Shown here piece by piece: positions 8,335 through 17,256 of a DNA stretch of 64,000 bases. Position numbers and translations under genes: made by a program. The stretch's first letter is position 1, and every line of letters starts with the position of its first letter. The stretch is from an uncultured Coriobacteriaceae bacterium. Lineage in GTDB: Bacteria; Actinomycetota; Coriobacteriia; Coriobacteriales; Coriobacteriaceae. Where the stretch lies: contig CALUIM010000016.1 of assembly GCA_944320725.1 (NCBI GenBank), forward strand, positions 1 to 64,000. The letters run 5' to 3'. The notes under the pieces are model-generated. The model saw only the letters and a list, made by a program, of their open reading frames with translations, was not told the origin of the DNA and searched no databases.

Positions 8335-9007
8335 CGCGATCGGCGATGCCTTGGGTGCCCAGCTCGCGCATGGTCACAATCTCGGCCGCGGGATCGGCGG
8401 CGCCAAAGACGGCAGACCCTGCAACAACCACATCGGCACCAGCGGCGCACACGCGGCGGACGTTCTTGGCGGAGACGCCACCGTCCACCTCGATGAGCGG
8501 CGACACGCCATGCTCGGCGCAAAGCGCGCGCAGCTGGCGCAGCTTCGCATCGGTGCCGGGGATATAGGACTGGCCGCCAAAGCCGGGGTCGACGCTCATC
8601 ACGAGCACCATATCGACGTCCTCGATGATGCTCTCAAGCGAGCAGACCGGTGTCGCAGGATTCAGCACGACACCAGCCTTAACACCGCGATCCTGGAGGT
8701 TCTTGATAATGCGGTGCAGGTGCGTGGCTGCCTCCATGTGCACGGTCACGTAGTCGGCACCGGCATCGGCATACCACAGCGCCGTCTCATCGGGGTTCGT
8801 GACCATCATGTGCACGTCGAGCGGAACGTTCGAGATGCGCTTGCACATGCGCACCATCTCAACACCGAAGGTGAGATTGCCGGTGAAATGCCCGTCCATT
8901 ACATCGATATGGATGAGGTCCGCGCCCGAGATGGTCTCGAGATCGCGCGCCATATAGGCGAGATCGGCGGAGAGGATGGAAGGAGCAATCTGAGCCTGAG
9001 CTGCCAT
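8327..9007 (-). CDS. rpe: Ribulose-phosphate 3-epimerase
   Basis: This pentose phosphate enzyme interconverts ribulose-5-phosphate and xylulose-5-phosphate. The TIM-barrel motifs are all visible: IAPSILSADLA with the N-terminal start, HIDVMDGHFTGNLTFG, DVHMMV, MSVDPGFGGQSYIPG and IEVDGGV. The ATG at 9007 is preceded by AAAGG and gives the expected short start MAAQAQIAPS; the longer frame adds 19 unrelated residues. The product is 226 residues. Confidence 0.95.
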   Translation of the reverse strand: MAAQAQIAPSILSADLAYMARDLETISGADLIHIDVMDGHFTGNLTFGVEMVRMCKRISNVPLDVHMMVTNPDETALWYADAGADYVTVHMEAATHLHRIIKNLQDRGVKAGVVLNPATPVCSLESIIEDVDMVLVMSVDPGFGGQSYIPGTDAKLRQLRALCAEHGVSPLIEVDGGVSAKNVRRVCAAGADVVVAGSAVFGAADPAAEIVTMRELGTQGIADRDA

Positions 9008-9020
9008 GGGTAGTGCCTTT

Positions 9021-10028
9021 CTATCGATTGATGCCGTAGAACTCCTCGGTGGGAATTCGTTCAAGCAGGACCTTCATAGCCTGCATCTTGTCCACGCCCT
9101 TGTAGAGCGCCGATTCGAGGGCGAACGTGATGGGGACATCGACCCCGAGCGTACGCGCCAGCTGGGCGCAGGAAAGCGCGGCCGCCGCGCCCTCGACCAC
9201 CATATGCGTGCGCTGCTGGTACGCATCAAGCGACTCACCGCCCGCGAAGGCCACGCCAAAGGAGCGGTTGCGTGAATGCGGCGAGGTGCAGGTAGCAACC
9301 AGATCGCCCATGCCGGCGAGACCCATGCAGGTCATGGGATCACCGCCACGCGCCGAGACCACGCGACTGATCTCGGCCAAGCCGCGCGTCATGATGAGCG
9401 CGAGCGTGTTGTCGCCGTAGCCCATGCCGGCGGCGATGCCGCAGACGATGGCGATGACGTTTTTCACCGCAGCGCAGGTCTCAATACCCACCATGTCGTT
9501 CGTGGTGTAGATGCGAAACTCCGGCGAGATGAGCAGCGTCTTGAAGAACTCGGCGATCTCGGTTTGCTCGGAAGCGATGACTGCAGCGGAGAGGCTTCCC
9601 TTGCAGATCTCTTCGGCATGATTGGGGCCCGACAGTGCCGCGACGCGCTCGGGATGCCCGATCTCTTCGGCAACGACCTCACTCATGAGCTTGCCGGTAC
9701 CCGCCTCGATGCCCTTCGTAAGGCAGAGCACGGGCGTTGCCGGCGCAATATAGGCCGCCGCCTCATGAATCGTCGAGCGCAAAAACGGCGAGGGTACGAC
9801 CACAATGATGCCATCGGCGCCATCAAGCGCCTCGGCATAGTCGCAGCTCGCAACAACGTTCTCGGGCAGTGTGTAATCGGAGAGGTAGAGTGGGTTGACG
9901 TGACGCTCGTTGATGCCGTCGCGTGACTCGATATCATGCGACCACAGGGTGACCTTGTCGGCGCGGCGCGCCGCCACACCCGAGATGGCCGTGCCCCAAG
10001 AGCCGGCGCCGATGACGGTGATGTTCAT
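9021..10028 (-). CDS. gpsA: Glycerol-3-phosphate dehydrogenase [NAD(P)+]
   Basis: This cytoplasmic enzyme reduces dihydroxyacetone phosphate to sn-glycerol-3-phosphate, the backbone for phospholipids. The dinucleotide fold opens with ITVIGAGSWGTAISG; LSGPNHAEEI, the catalytic Lys in AAVKNVIAI and the GLAGMGDLVATC motif follow. The length of 335 residues is typical. It is immediately downstream of plsY (stop and start abut), which uses its product, so the pair forms a substrate-linked unit. Confidence 0.96.
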   Translation of the reverse strand: MNITVIGAGSWGTAISGVAARRADKVTLWSHDIESRDGINERHVNPLYLSDYTLPENVVASCDYAEALDGADGIIVVVPSPFLRSTIHEAAAYIAPATPVLCLTKGIEAGTGKLMSEVVAEEIGHPERVAALSGPNHAEEICKGSLSAAVIASEQTEIAEFFKTLLISPEFRIYTTNDMVGIETCAAVKNVIAIVCGIAAGMGYGDNTLALIMTRGLAEISRVVSARGGDPMTCMGLAGMGDLVATCTSPHSRNRSFGVAFAGGESLDAYQQRTHMVVEGAAAALSCAQLARTLGVDVPITFALESALYKGVDKMQAMKVLLERIPTEEFYGINR

Positions 10029-10706
10029 CTACTTCTCCCCCTTCTTGCTGGAGAACGAGAGCTTCGACTCGTTGCCGTGGATGAGCTTCTTGATATTCGA
10101 ACGATGCGCCCACACCACAAGAATCGCCATGACAGCATAGATGATGCGCATGGCAAGCGAAGACGTGGGATAGAACACCATCGTCCAGATGGGCAGCGAA
10201 ATGGCTGCTGCGATGGAGCCCACCGAAACGTAGCGCGTGGCGATGACGCCCACCAAAAACGGAATCCACAGGGCCAGACCCACCGGCCAGATCCACCCCA
10301 GGCAGACGCCAAATCCCACCGCGATGCCCTTACCGCCCTTGAAATGCAAGTACGGCGTAAACATATGACCGGCTAAGCCTGCGAAGGTAACGAGCGAAAG
10401 CGCCCAGTCGCATCCACCGCCAGGAAGCAGCAGCGCAGGAGACGGGTCGCAAAACCATGAGAGCACCACGTGCGAGACGAGTACGCAAATGAGACCCTTG
10501 AGCACGTCGCACAACAGCGTGAGCGCGCCCACGAGCTTGCCGCCTACACGCAGCGCGTTCGTGGTCCCAATGTTACCCGAGCCGGATTTACGGATATCGC
10601 CTTTTCCGAACAGCTCGCCGATGATGAGCCCGAAGGGGATGCCGCAAATGAAATACGTTGCCGCCATACAGGCGATGAGCGGCAGGATGAGCTCCGATCC
10701 CAGCAT
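10029..10706 (-). CDS. plsY: Acyl-phosphate glycerol-3-phosphate acyltransferase
   Basis: This multi-pass membrane enzyme acylates glycerol-3-phosphate from acyl phosphate, the first step of phosphatidic acid synthesis. The PlsY motifs are present: GIPFGLIIGELFGKGDIRKSGSGN (motif core DIRKSGSGNIGTTNALR) and HMFTPYLHFKGGKGIAVGFG. About five hydrophobic segments are seen in 225 residues, slightly longer than average owing to a loop PSPALLLPGGGCDW before the FKGGKG motif. The stop overlaps the gpsA start region. Confidence 0.95.
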   Translation of the reverse strand: MLGSELILPLIACMAATYFICGIPFGLIIGELFGKGDIRKSGSGNIGTTNALRVGGKLVGALTLLCDVLKGLICVLVSHVVLSWFCDPSPALLLPGGGCDWALSLVTFAGLAGHMFTPYLHFKGGKGIAVGFGVCLGWIWPVGLALWIPFLVGVIATRYVSVGSIAAAISLPIWTMVFYPTSSLAMRIIYAVMAILVVWAHRSNIKKLIHGNESKLSFSSKKGEK

Positions 10707-10709
10707 GGC

Positions 10710-12044
10710 CTACCTCCCCTCGTCACGCGAGCTCTTGTTGCGGAAGCGCAAGCGAATGGGCGTCCCCTCGAAGTCGAAGGCACCGCGCATGCGATTCTCG
10801 ATATAGCGCCGATACGTATCGTCGACCATATCGGCGTGGTTCACAAAGAAGGTGAACGTAGGCGGCTTCACACCGGTCTGCGTAACGTAATGCATGCGAA
10901 GCCGGCGCTTGCCGTCGACGATCGTGTGACCAAACTCACGAAGCTCGGTGAGGAACTGATTGAGGCGCGAGGTCGAGACCTTGGCGGCACGAGATGCAGC
11001 CGCCTTCTCCACGAGGTTCCAGATCTTCTCGACTGAGCGACCGGTGAGCGCCGAGATGCGCAGTTGAGGTGCCCACGGGGCCATGGTGAGGCGTCGCGCA
11101 ACGGTCTCCATGACCTGCTCGCGTGCACGATCATCTTTGAGCAGGTCCCACTTATTGAGCAGCACGATGAGTGCGCAGCCACGCTCGATGGCAAGTCCGG
11201 CGACCTTCTGGTCTTGCTCGGTCACACCGATGCTTGCATCGACCACGAGCAGCGCCACATCGGCGCGATCGATCGCGCGCAGACCGCGAACCATCGAGTA
11301 GTACTCGATGTTCTCGTAAACGGTGCTTTTCTTGCGAATGCCCGCGGTATCGACCAAGCGGTAATGCACGCCGTCACGCTCGATAATGGTGTCGATGGCA
11401 TCACGCGTGGTACCGGCCACATCGGAGACGATGGATCGATCGGAGCCAATCACCTTGTTGAAAAGCGACGACTTACCCGCGTTCGGGCGGCCGATAATCG
11501 CGATGCTCAAGAGATCGCCATACGGATCGTCCTCCTCAACCTCCTCGGGCAGCACCGCAACGACCTCATCGAGCAGATCGCCCGTACCGTGGCCGTGCAC
11601 CGCCGAAATGGGACATGGATCGCCCACGCCAAGCGAGTAGAACTCCCACAGGCGTTCTTCCTCGCGTTCGGGATTGTCGAGTTTATTCACCAGCAGGAAC
11701 GTGGGCTTCTTGACACGTTTGAGCAGGCGCGCCACCGTCTCATCCTCTTCGGTGACGCCCACCGAGCCATCAACGACAAAGAGAATCGCGTCAGCCTCTT
11801 CTGCAGCAGCGAGCGCCTGATCACGGATGGACGTGGCGAAGACATCGTCGCTCTTCATGGGTTCGATACCACCGGTATCGACGAGGGTGAACGTGCGGCC
11901 GTTCCAGTCGGCATCATGATACGAGCGGTCGCGCGTGACACCGCGGCTCTCATGGACGATGGCGTCCTGGGTTTGAGCGAGGCGGTTCACCAACGTGGAC
12001 TTACCCACGTTGGGGCGACCGACAACGGCAACGATAGGTTTCAT
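10710..12044 (-). CDS. der: Ribosome biogenesis GTPase Der (EngA)
   Basis: This essential GTPase acts in 50S subunit maturation. It has two tandem G domains, with P loops VGRPNVGKSTLVN near residue 8 and IGRPNAGKSSLFN near residue 185, each followed by DTGGIE/DTAGIR and NKLD/NKWD motifs. A C-terminal KH-like domain (about 350-440) completes the 444 residues. The C-terminal tail is basic. Gene order DUF512 protein - der - plsY - gpsA is widely conserved in Gram-positive bacteria. Confidence 0.97.
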   Translation of the reverse strand: MKPIVAVVGRPNVGKSTLVNRLAQTQDAIVHESRGVTRDRSYHDADWNGRTFTLVDTGGIEPMKSDDVFATSIRDQALAAAEEADAILFVVDGSVGVTEEDETVARLLKRVKKPTFLLVNKLDNPEREEERLWEFYSLGVGDPCPISAVHGHGTGDLLDEVVAVLPEEVEEDDPYGDLLSIAIIGRPNAGKSSLFNKVIGSDRSIVSDVAGTTRDAIDTIIERDGVHYRLVDTAGIRKKSTVYENIEYYSMVRGLRAIDRADVALLVVDASIGVTEQDQKVAGLAIERGCALIVLLNKWDLLKDDRAREQVMETVARRLTMAPWAPQLRISALTGRSVEKIWNLVEKAAASRAAKVSTSRLNQFLTELREFGHTIVDGKRRLRMHYVTQTGVKPPTFTFFVNHADMVDDTYRRYIENRMRGAFDFEGTPIRLRFRNKSSRDEGR

Positions 12045-12055
12045 TGAGCGTGCTC

Positions 12056-13480
12056 CTAAAGCGACTCGTGAGGCATAGCAATGTACTGGAGCTCATCTTC
12101 GATGCGCTCCATAAGCGCGACCGGCGTCGTGGGGCACACGGCAACACGCGCACCGCGACACCCAAGCTCGCGCTCGATGTCATCTCGATGATAACCGTCG
12201 AGCGTACGCGCGTCGGCGTTGAAGATGATGTCCGGTAGAAAGAGCATAACATCATCGAGTGCCGCCGGGAGCTGTTCGAGAAGGTCACATCCGCAGATGA
12301 GGCCGGTCACATCGACGTTACCGCCGAAGTAGTTGTTCTCGATGGCGATAACCTCACCGCCAAGAGCGGAATGTGCAACGAAGCGCGCTACGGTCTCTCG
12401 CGCCGCACAGCCGGAAACAACACATAGCTGCTTGCGCCGCGCGGCAAGCTCGTCGCGAATGTTCTGGAGGCGTGGCTCGTCGGCGGCAAGCACGGCGTCC
12501 GTCTCATCGAGAAACGAGCGAATCATCCCAATGCCATCATAGAACTGCGGATACCCATCGTATTCTTCCGCCGGAGGCATCGAGCGATTCGCGTCGAGGT
12601 AGAACTCATCCGAGAGCTGGAAGATGCTTCGGCCCGTGCGCGCGCGAGCCCGCGCCTGAAACGGTGCCACCTGCTCGATGACGCGCAACGCGGCGGCTGG
12701 ATCATCCGAATACGAGGACGTGAAACGTTTCTGGAAACGCGTGTACCCCAATGGCACGATCCCGACGCTCGTAATGAGGGGATGCTCCTCAAAATACGTG
12801 AGTGTGCGGTCGAGCTCCTCGCCATCGTTGATGCCCGGACAGAGCACGATCTGAGCATGGACTTCGATACCAGCATCGAGCAGCTGCTCGAGCACCTCCA
12901 TTCCCCGCTGCGCGTTTCTGCCCATAAGACGACGGCGAACCTCAGGCGAGACGGCGTGCACCGAGACGTTCATGGGGCTCAGTTGCTTCTCGATAACGTT
13001 TGCCACATCCGCCTCGCTCATGTTGGTGAGCGTGACGAAGTTCCCCTGTAAAAAGCTCAAGCGATAGTCGTCATCGCGAATATAGAGCGTGCCGCGCATA
13101 TGAGGCGGCAGCATCGACATAAAGCAAAACGTGCATGCGTTCACGCAGGTGCGCATGCCATCGAACACGGCGCCGTCAAACTCGAGCCCCCAGTCCTCGC
13201 CGGGGAACCGCTCGAGCTCGCACGTCGAGGTGGTGGCGTCGGAGGGATCAAAGACCTCAAGCGCCACGGTGTCGCCGTCGGCGTGCCATAGCCACTCGAT
13301 CATATCGGTGAGTGCCACGCCATCGACAGCTGTGATTACCATTCCGGCCTCGATGCCGGCGTCCCACGCAGGCGAATCCTCACGCACGGCAGCAACGACG
13401 GCACCGGTGGGAACAGCCGACGCGCCCTCCCCGCCGTAATCGGCGCGACCGGTGGCATAGGGCGGAACCGTACCGCTCAT
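12056..13480 (-). CDS. DUF512 family radical SAM-like protein with N-terminal PDZ segment
   Basis: The ATG at 13480 overlaps the ispH stop (TGATG) and gives a 474-residue protein; the longer frame upstream is Cys/Arg-rich shadow sequence. A PDZ-like segment comes first (DSPAWDAGIEAGMVITAVDG). The radical SAM-type cluster motif follows, C-x3-C-x2-C in TCVNACTFCFMSMLP, together with DDYRLSFLQGNF. The C-terminal DUF512 domain contains VVSGCAARE. The reaction is unknown. The constant neighbourhood with der suggests a housekeeping role, but this is not demonstrated. Confidence 0.88.
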   Translation of the reverse strand: MSGTVPPYATGRADYGGEGASAVPTGAVVAAVREDSPAWDAGIEAGMVITAVDGVALTDMIEWLWHADGDTVALEVFDPSDATTSTCELERFPGEDWGLEFDGAVFDGMRTCVNACTFCFMSMLPPHMRGTLYIRDDDYRLSFLQGNFVTLTNMSEADVANVIEKQLSPMNVSVHAVSPEVRRRLMGRNAQRGMEVLEQLLDAGIEVHAQIVLCPGINDGEELDRTLTYFEEHPLITSVGIVPLGYTRFQKRFTSSYSDDPAAALRVIEQVAPFQARARARTGRSIFQLSDEFYLDANRSMPPAEEYDGYPQFYDGIGMIRSFLDETDAVLAADEPRLQNIRDELAARRKQLCVVSGCAARETVARFVAHSALGGEVIAIENNYFGGNVDVTGLICGCDLLEQLPAALDDVMLFLPDIIFNADARTLDGYHRDDIERELGCRGARVAVCPTTPVALMERIEDELQYIAMPHESL

Positions 13481-14325
13481 CAGGCACTCACGATTTCGCG
13501 GATCCGCGTACGCACGCGCTCGATATGCTCGGCAGGCGTTGAGGCACCGGCCGTGATGCCGATAGTCTCGGCACCTGCAAGCCATGTAGGATCGATTTCA
13601 TTGGCATCTTCGATATGGTGCGTCTTGGCACACATTTCGTGACAGATCTGCGCCAGGCGCTGCGTGTTGCCGCTCTCGCGTCCACCAACCACGATCATGC
13701 AATCTGCCTCTCGGGCGGCATCGCGTGCGGCGTTCTGGCGTTCGGATGTGGCCTCGCAAATGGTGTTCACGACACGAAGCTCCTCAACGCGCCCCAGCAG
13801 GCGCGCAACAATGCGGCGGAGCAGCTCGATGGTCTGGGTCGTTTGGACAACAATACCCACGCGTTTGGCGAGCGCAAGGGCATCGATCTCCTCCTCGCTC
13901 GAAACCACGAGCGCGTTCTCGCCAGCATGCCCCATGATGCCCTGCACCTCAGGATGACCGCTCTCGCCTATCACGAGCACCTGATACCCCTCGCGCGCGA
14001 GTTTCTCGGCAGCGTGGTGCACGCGTTTCACATACGGGCACGTGGCATCGATCACATCGAGTCCCAGCTCACGTGCATGAGCCGAAACCTGCGGGGTGAC
14101 GCCATGGGCGCGCACCACGAGCGTACCGGTGCCGGCATCGTCGGGCGTGGCCGCCGGTGAGACACCCCGCTGCTCAAGATCGGCAACAACTAAGGGATTG
14201 TGGATCAACGGCCCAAGCGTGTGAACAGGCTGACGCGCCTCCTGAGCGGCTTTGAGCGCCATCGAGAGCGCCCGTTCGACCCCATAGCAAGCACCGGCAT
14301 GTTCGGCGATGATGACGCGCGTCAC
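13480..14325 (-). CDS. ispH: 4-hydroxy-3-methylbut-2-enyl diphosphate reductase
   Basis: This is the last enzyme of the MEP isoprenoid pathway, an iron-sulfur protein making IPP and DMAPP. The three conserved cluster Cys residues are in HAGACYGVERAL, DATCPYVKRVH and VNTICEAT. HTLGPLIHNPLVV, the catalytic TSERQ (here ATSERQNAA) and AGASTP are also present. The length is 281 residues. Together with ispG, dxr and uppS elsewhere in this window it shows that isoprenoids are made by the MEP route. Confidence 0.96.
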   Translation of the reverse strand: MTRVIIAEHAGACYGVERALSMALKAAQEARQPVHTLGPLIHNPLVVADLEQRGVSPAATPDDAGTGTLVVRAHGVTPQVSAHARELGLDVIDATCPYVKRVHHAAEKLAREGYQVLVIGESGHPEVQGIMGHAGENALVVSSEEEIDALALAKRVGIVVQTTQTIELLRRIVARLLGRVEELRVVNTICEATSERQNAARDAAREADCMIVVGGRESGNTQRLAQICHEMCAKTHHIEDANEIDPTWLAGAETIGITAGASTPAEHIERVRTRIREIVSA

Positions 14326-14327
14326 CG

Positions 14328-15056
14328 CTATCGCCTCCCGGGATGCTCATCGCGCAGCGCATCGCGGATGGCGTACATGCGACCGATGGCCTCATGCTCA
14401 ACCCAATCCGTACGAGCACGGCGCTTGATGTCGGCCGGCGCGTCGTCAAACGAGACGCGATCGCCTGCGCGCATCCACGTTTTCACCGGACGCATGATCT
14501 TCTTACCGAGCGGCGTGATGTCGCGAAAACCGCAGACTGCCATCGGGATGACATCGGCCTTGCCCATCTGCGCCATAATCGCGAAACCACCATGCACCTC
14601 GACCGGCTGCTCGTCTGAGCGAATGCGCGTGCCCTCGGGGAAGATGAGGATGTCCTCGCCACGCTGGAGCGCCTTGCTCGCCCGGCGCAGCGCTTTCATA
14701 TCGGCGGTGCCGCGATTGACGGGAATAGCTCCCACACGGCCAAAGAACCACTCGATGATCTTGTTCTTGTTGAACTCGGACTTCATGATGGGGCGCATGC
14801 GGCGGCCCGATACATAGACATGCGTGACGATGGCGATGACCTCGGCCATCGAGGTGTGATTACAGATAATGACCGAGCCGTGCTCGCCACGCGGCAAAAG
14901 CTTCTCGGCGTCTTCCATCTTCCAACGCCACATGAGCTTGGAGAATACGTAAAGAATCATGATGACAGCCCAGTAGAACACCTTGAGCGGCACCGGGTAC
15001 TCACGCATCGCGGTGTCGTAGTAGAACTCCGTGGGCTTGGTGAACGGCATGCTCAT
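14328..15056 (-). CDS. plsC: 1-acyl-sn-glycerol-3-phosphate acyltransferase-like protein (PlsC), HX4E variant
   Basis: This predicted membrane-bound acyltransferase makes phosphatidic acid from lysophosphatidic acid. A hydrophobic segment near residues 24-40 precedes the acyltransferase blocks. Block I reads CNHTSMAEV, so His67 is followed four residues later by Glu72 rather than the canonical Asp of HX4D. Block II is AIPVNRGTADMKALRRA and block III is IFPEGTRIRSDE. The substrate-binding blocks are intact, so it is likely active, but the Glu substitution needs a test. It sits between ispH and cmk; plsY and gpsA are in the same operon, giving three consecutive lipid steps. Confidence 0.85.
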   Translation of the reverse strand: MSMPFTKPTEFYYDTAMREYPVPLKVFYWAVIMILYVFSKLMWRWKMEDAEKLLPRGEHGSVIICNHTSMAEVIAIVTHVYVSGRRMRPIMKSEFNKNKIIEWFFGRVGAIPVNRGTADMKALRRASKALQRGEDILIFPEGTRIRSDEQPVEVHGGFAIMAQMGKADVIPMAVCGFRDITPLGKKIMRPVKTWMRAGDRVSFDDAPADIKRRARTDWVEHEAIGRMYAIRDALRDEHPGRR

Positions 15057-15059
15057 GCG

Positions 15060-15746
15060 CTACCGCCTCTCTTGAATCAAATCTGCGATACGCGCCACCA
15101 CTTCGTCGATGGAGGCAGCGGTGGAGTCGATGTGAACGGCATCATCGGCCGGAACGAGCGGGGCAACCTCACGGCTGGAATCGAGCTGGTCACGCCGTTC
15201 GATGGCGTCGAGCGTACGCTGGAGCTCCTGGGCAAGCTCATCGTCGCTGGGAGCAACAGCATCGGCCTCGTGGCGCTGCGCCACACGCCGACGCGCACGC
15301 TCGGCGGGATCGGCCGTGAGAAACACCTTGACCTCCGCTGCAGGAAACACCACGGTGCCGATATCGCGCCCCTCGGCCACGATGTCATGACCCTCGGCGG
15401 CGCGGCGCTGCACGTCGAGCATGGCCTGGCGCACGCCAGGATACGCCGAGACTTTCGACACGCAGGCATCGATCGCGGGAGTGCGAATCGCGTCGGTAAC
15501 ATCGGCGCCATCGAGCAGCACGCGAGCCCGCTCGCCGGCGCGGCGGGCGACCTCGATGCGCACGGTGCGTGCAAGCTCGTCGATGATGTCCTCGTCGTCG
15601 AGGTCTGCCGCGCGTTCAAGCGCCGCAAGCGCAACCGCGCGATACATCGCCCCGGTATCGAGCTTCTCAAACCCCAGACGCGCGGCCAGCTGCCCCGCAA
15701 TCGTGGATTTCCCCGAGCCCGCCGGCCCGTCTATCGCTACGATCAT
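15060..15746 (-). CDS. cmk: Cytidylate kinase
   Basis: This enzyme phosphorylates CMP and dCMP. The P loop is AIDGPAGSGKSTIAGQLA at the N-terminus, followed by LDTGAMYRAVA and the NMP-binding region AEGRDIGTVVFP. The 228-residue length matches bacterial Cmk. The TAG stop is 4 bases before plsC and the gene begins 4 bases after the pseudouridine synthase stop, so it belongs to the same operon. Confidence 0.96.
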   Translation of the reverse strand: MIVAIDGPAGSGKSTIAGQLAARLGFEKLDTGAMYRAVALAALERAADLDDEDIIDELARTVRIEVARRAGERARVLLDGADVTDAIRTPAIDACVSKVSAYPGVRQAMLDVQRRAAEGHDIVAEGRDIGTVVFPAAEVKVFLTADPAERARRRVAQRHEADAVAPSDDELAQELQRTLDAIERRDQLDSSREVAPLVPADDAVHIDSTAASIDEVVARIADLIQERR

Positions 15747-15749
15747 GAG

Positions 15750-16553
15750 CTATCCTTCCTTGCTATCGTGTGGCTCGCTTACGGCTGCAGCCGCACGCAA
15801 GCGCGCAATCTCCCCATCGGTTAAAAGCCGCCATACTCCACGTTCAAGATCGCCAAGCTCAAGCGGACCAAACGCCGGACGATGCAGGCGGAGCACGGGA
15901 TGATGCACGCGTCCGAGCATGCGCTTCACCTGGTTCTTACGACCTTCACTCAGCTCGACCTCCACAACCGAGGCGCCACGCGGCACCGCGGTGTTCCACA
16001 CGGCACGCGCCGCACGAGGTGTGAGCACGCGAGCAGGAGCGGGTTTGCACGGCCCGTCATCGAGTATCATGCCGGATCGCAGCGGTTCAAGCTCATCGTC
16101 GGACACACGGCCATCGACAAGCGCTACATAGCGTTTCGTCACGTGACGCGAGGGATGGAGCAGGGCCTGCGCAAGATCGCCGTCTGTGGTGAACAGCAGA
16201 AGCCCCGTGGTGTCGAAATCGAGCCTTCCCACAGGAAACAACCCCGGATAGCGATCGGTAGGCACGAGCTTGGCCACACAGGGCCGCCCCTGGGGATCGC
16301 TCATCGTGGTAATGAAGCCGGCGGGCTTATTGAGCATAAGGTACACCGGCGTATCGCCCCATACCACGCGCTTGCCGTCGACCTCAACCACGTCGCGTTC
16401 GGTATCGATCTTGGTACCCAGCTCGCTGGCAACCTGGCCGTTCACCGTCACGCGTCCGGCGGTCATGATGGCCTCTGAGCCGCGGCGGCTCGCCACGCCC
16501 GCGCGCGCCAAGAAGCGCTGCAGCCGCATAGTATGGGGATGCGTCTCACTCAT
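15750..16553 (-). CDS. RluB-like 23S rRNA pseudouridine synthase
   Basis: This RsuA/RluB-family enzyme isomerises uridine in rRNA. The N-terminal S4 RNA-binding domain (RLQRFLARAGVASRRGSE) is followed by the catalytic segment PVGRLDFDTTGLLLFTTDGD with the nucleophilic Asp. EGRKNQVKRMLG marks the C-terminal part. The ATG at 16553 overlaps the scpB stop by 8 bases and is preferred to the ORF start 6 codons upstream. Location after scpAB matches RluB in many Gram-positive genomes, but the exact target uridine is inferred. Confidence 0.92.
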   Translation of the reverse strand: MSETHPHTMRLQRFLARAGVASRRGSEAIMTAGRVTVNGQVASELGTKIDTERDVVEVDGKRVVWGDTPVYLMLNKPAGFITTMSDPQGRPCVAKLVPTDRYPGLFPVGRLDFDTTGLLLFTTDGDLAQALLHPSRHVTKRYVALVDGRVSDDELEPLRSGMILDDGPCKPAPARVLTPRAARAVWNTAVPRGASVVEVELSEGRKNQVKRMLGRVHHPVLRLHRPAFGPLELGDLERGVWRLLTDGEIARLRAAAAVSEPHDSKEG

Positions 16554-17253
16554 CGTAGTCGTCCGACGCATTGCCGATAATCATGAAATCGTCGTCCTCA
16601 TCCTCATAGGAATCAACGAGCTCGCGCTCCTCCTGGAGATCCTCCTCGGTCTCCTCAAGCGTGGACTGGATAGAGCGCCCCGAAAGGCGTTCGCGGATAA
16701 ACTGTCGCGCTTGCTCATCGGGGGCGAACTGCTCCAGGTCGGGCAGGTCGCGCACCGAGCGCAGGCCAAACTTCTCGAGAAACGCATTCGTGGTGCCGTA
16801 GAGGATGGCCTGACCGTGTTCGGCATCGCGCCCGAGCTCGCGAATGAGCCCCTTGTCGACAAGCGAGGAAATCACGCCATCAGAGTTAACGCCGCGAATG
16901 CCGCGCACCATCTCGCGTGTGGCGGGCTGGTGATAGGCAATAACCGCGAGGGTCTCGAGCGCAGCTTGGCTGAGCTTCTGCGTGTCCCAGGAGAGCACGA
17001 ATGCCTCGACCTGATCATGAAACGCCGGATGGGTAAAGAGACGCCAGCCACCGGCAACCTCACGCAGCTGGAACCCGCGATTAGCCTCCTCGTACTCCAC
17101 CTTAAGTTCGGCCAAAAGCGACGCGACCTCACCGGGTGCCACATCAAGCGCCTGTGCGAGCGCGCTGGCGCTCACCGGATCGCTCGACACGAGCAGCAGC
17201 GCTTCGAGCGCGCCCTTAATCGAGCTTGGTGACAGATTCTCCAGCGATTCCAA
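16546..17253 (-). CDS. scpB: Segregation and condensation protein B
   Basis: ScpB is a winged-helix kite subunit that bridges ScpA and Smc in chromosome condensation. The 235 residues include IKGALEALLLVSSDPVS at the start and the family core LSQAALETLAVIAYHQPATR with RGVNSD (here RGIRGVNSDGVIS). GRDAEHGQAILYGTT is the second winged-helix signature. The C-terminal ~45 residues are a strongly acidic extension (EETEEDLQEERELVDSYEDE) longer than in Bacillus. It follows scpA by 3 bases. Confidence 0.95.
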   Translation of the reverse strand: MESLENLSPSSIKGALEALLLVSSDPVSASALAQALDVAPGEVASLLAELKVEYEEANRGFQLREVAGGWRLFTHPAFHDQVEAFVLSWDTQKLSQAALETLAVIAYHQPATREMVRGIRGVNSDGVISSLVDKGLIRELGRDAEHGQAILYGTTNAFLEKFGLRSVRDLPDLEQFAPDEQARQFIRERLSGRSIQSTLEETEEDLQEERELVDSYEDEDDDFMIIGNASDDYDE

Positions 17254-17256
17254 CTT

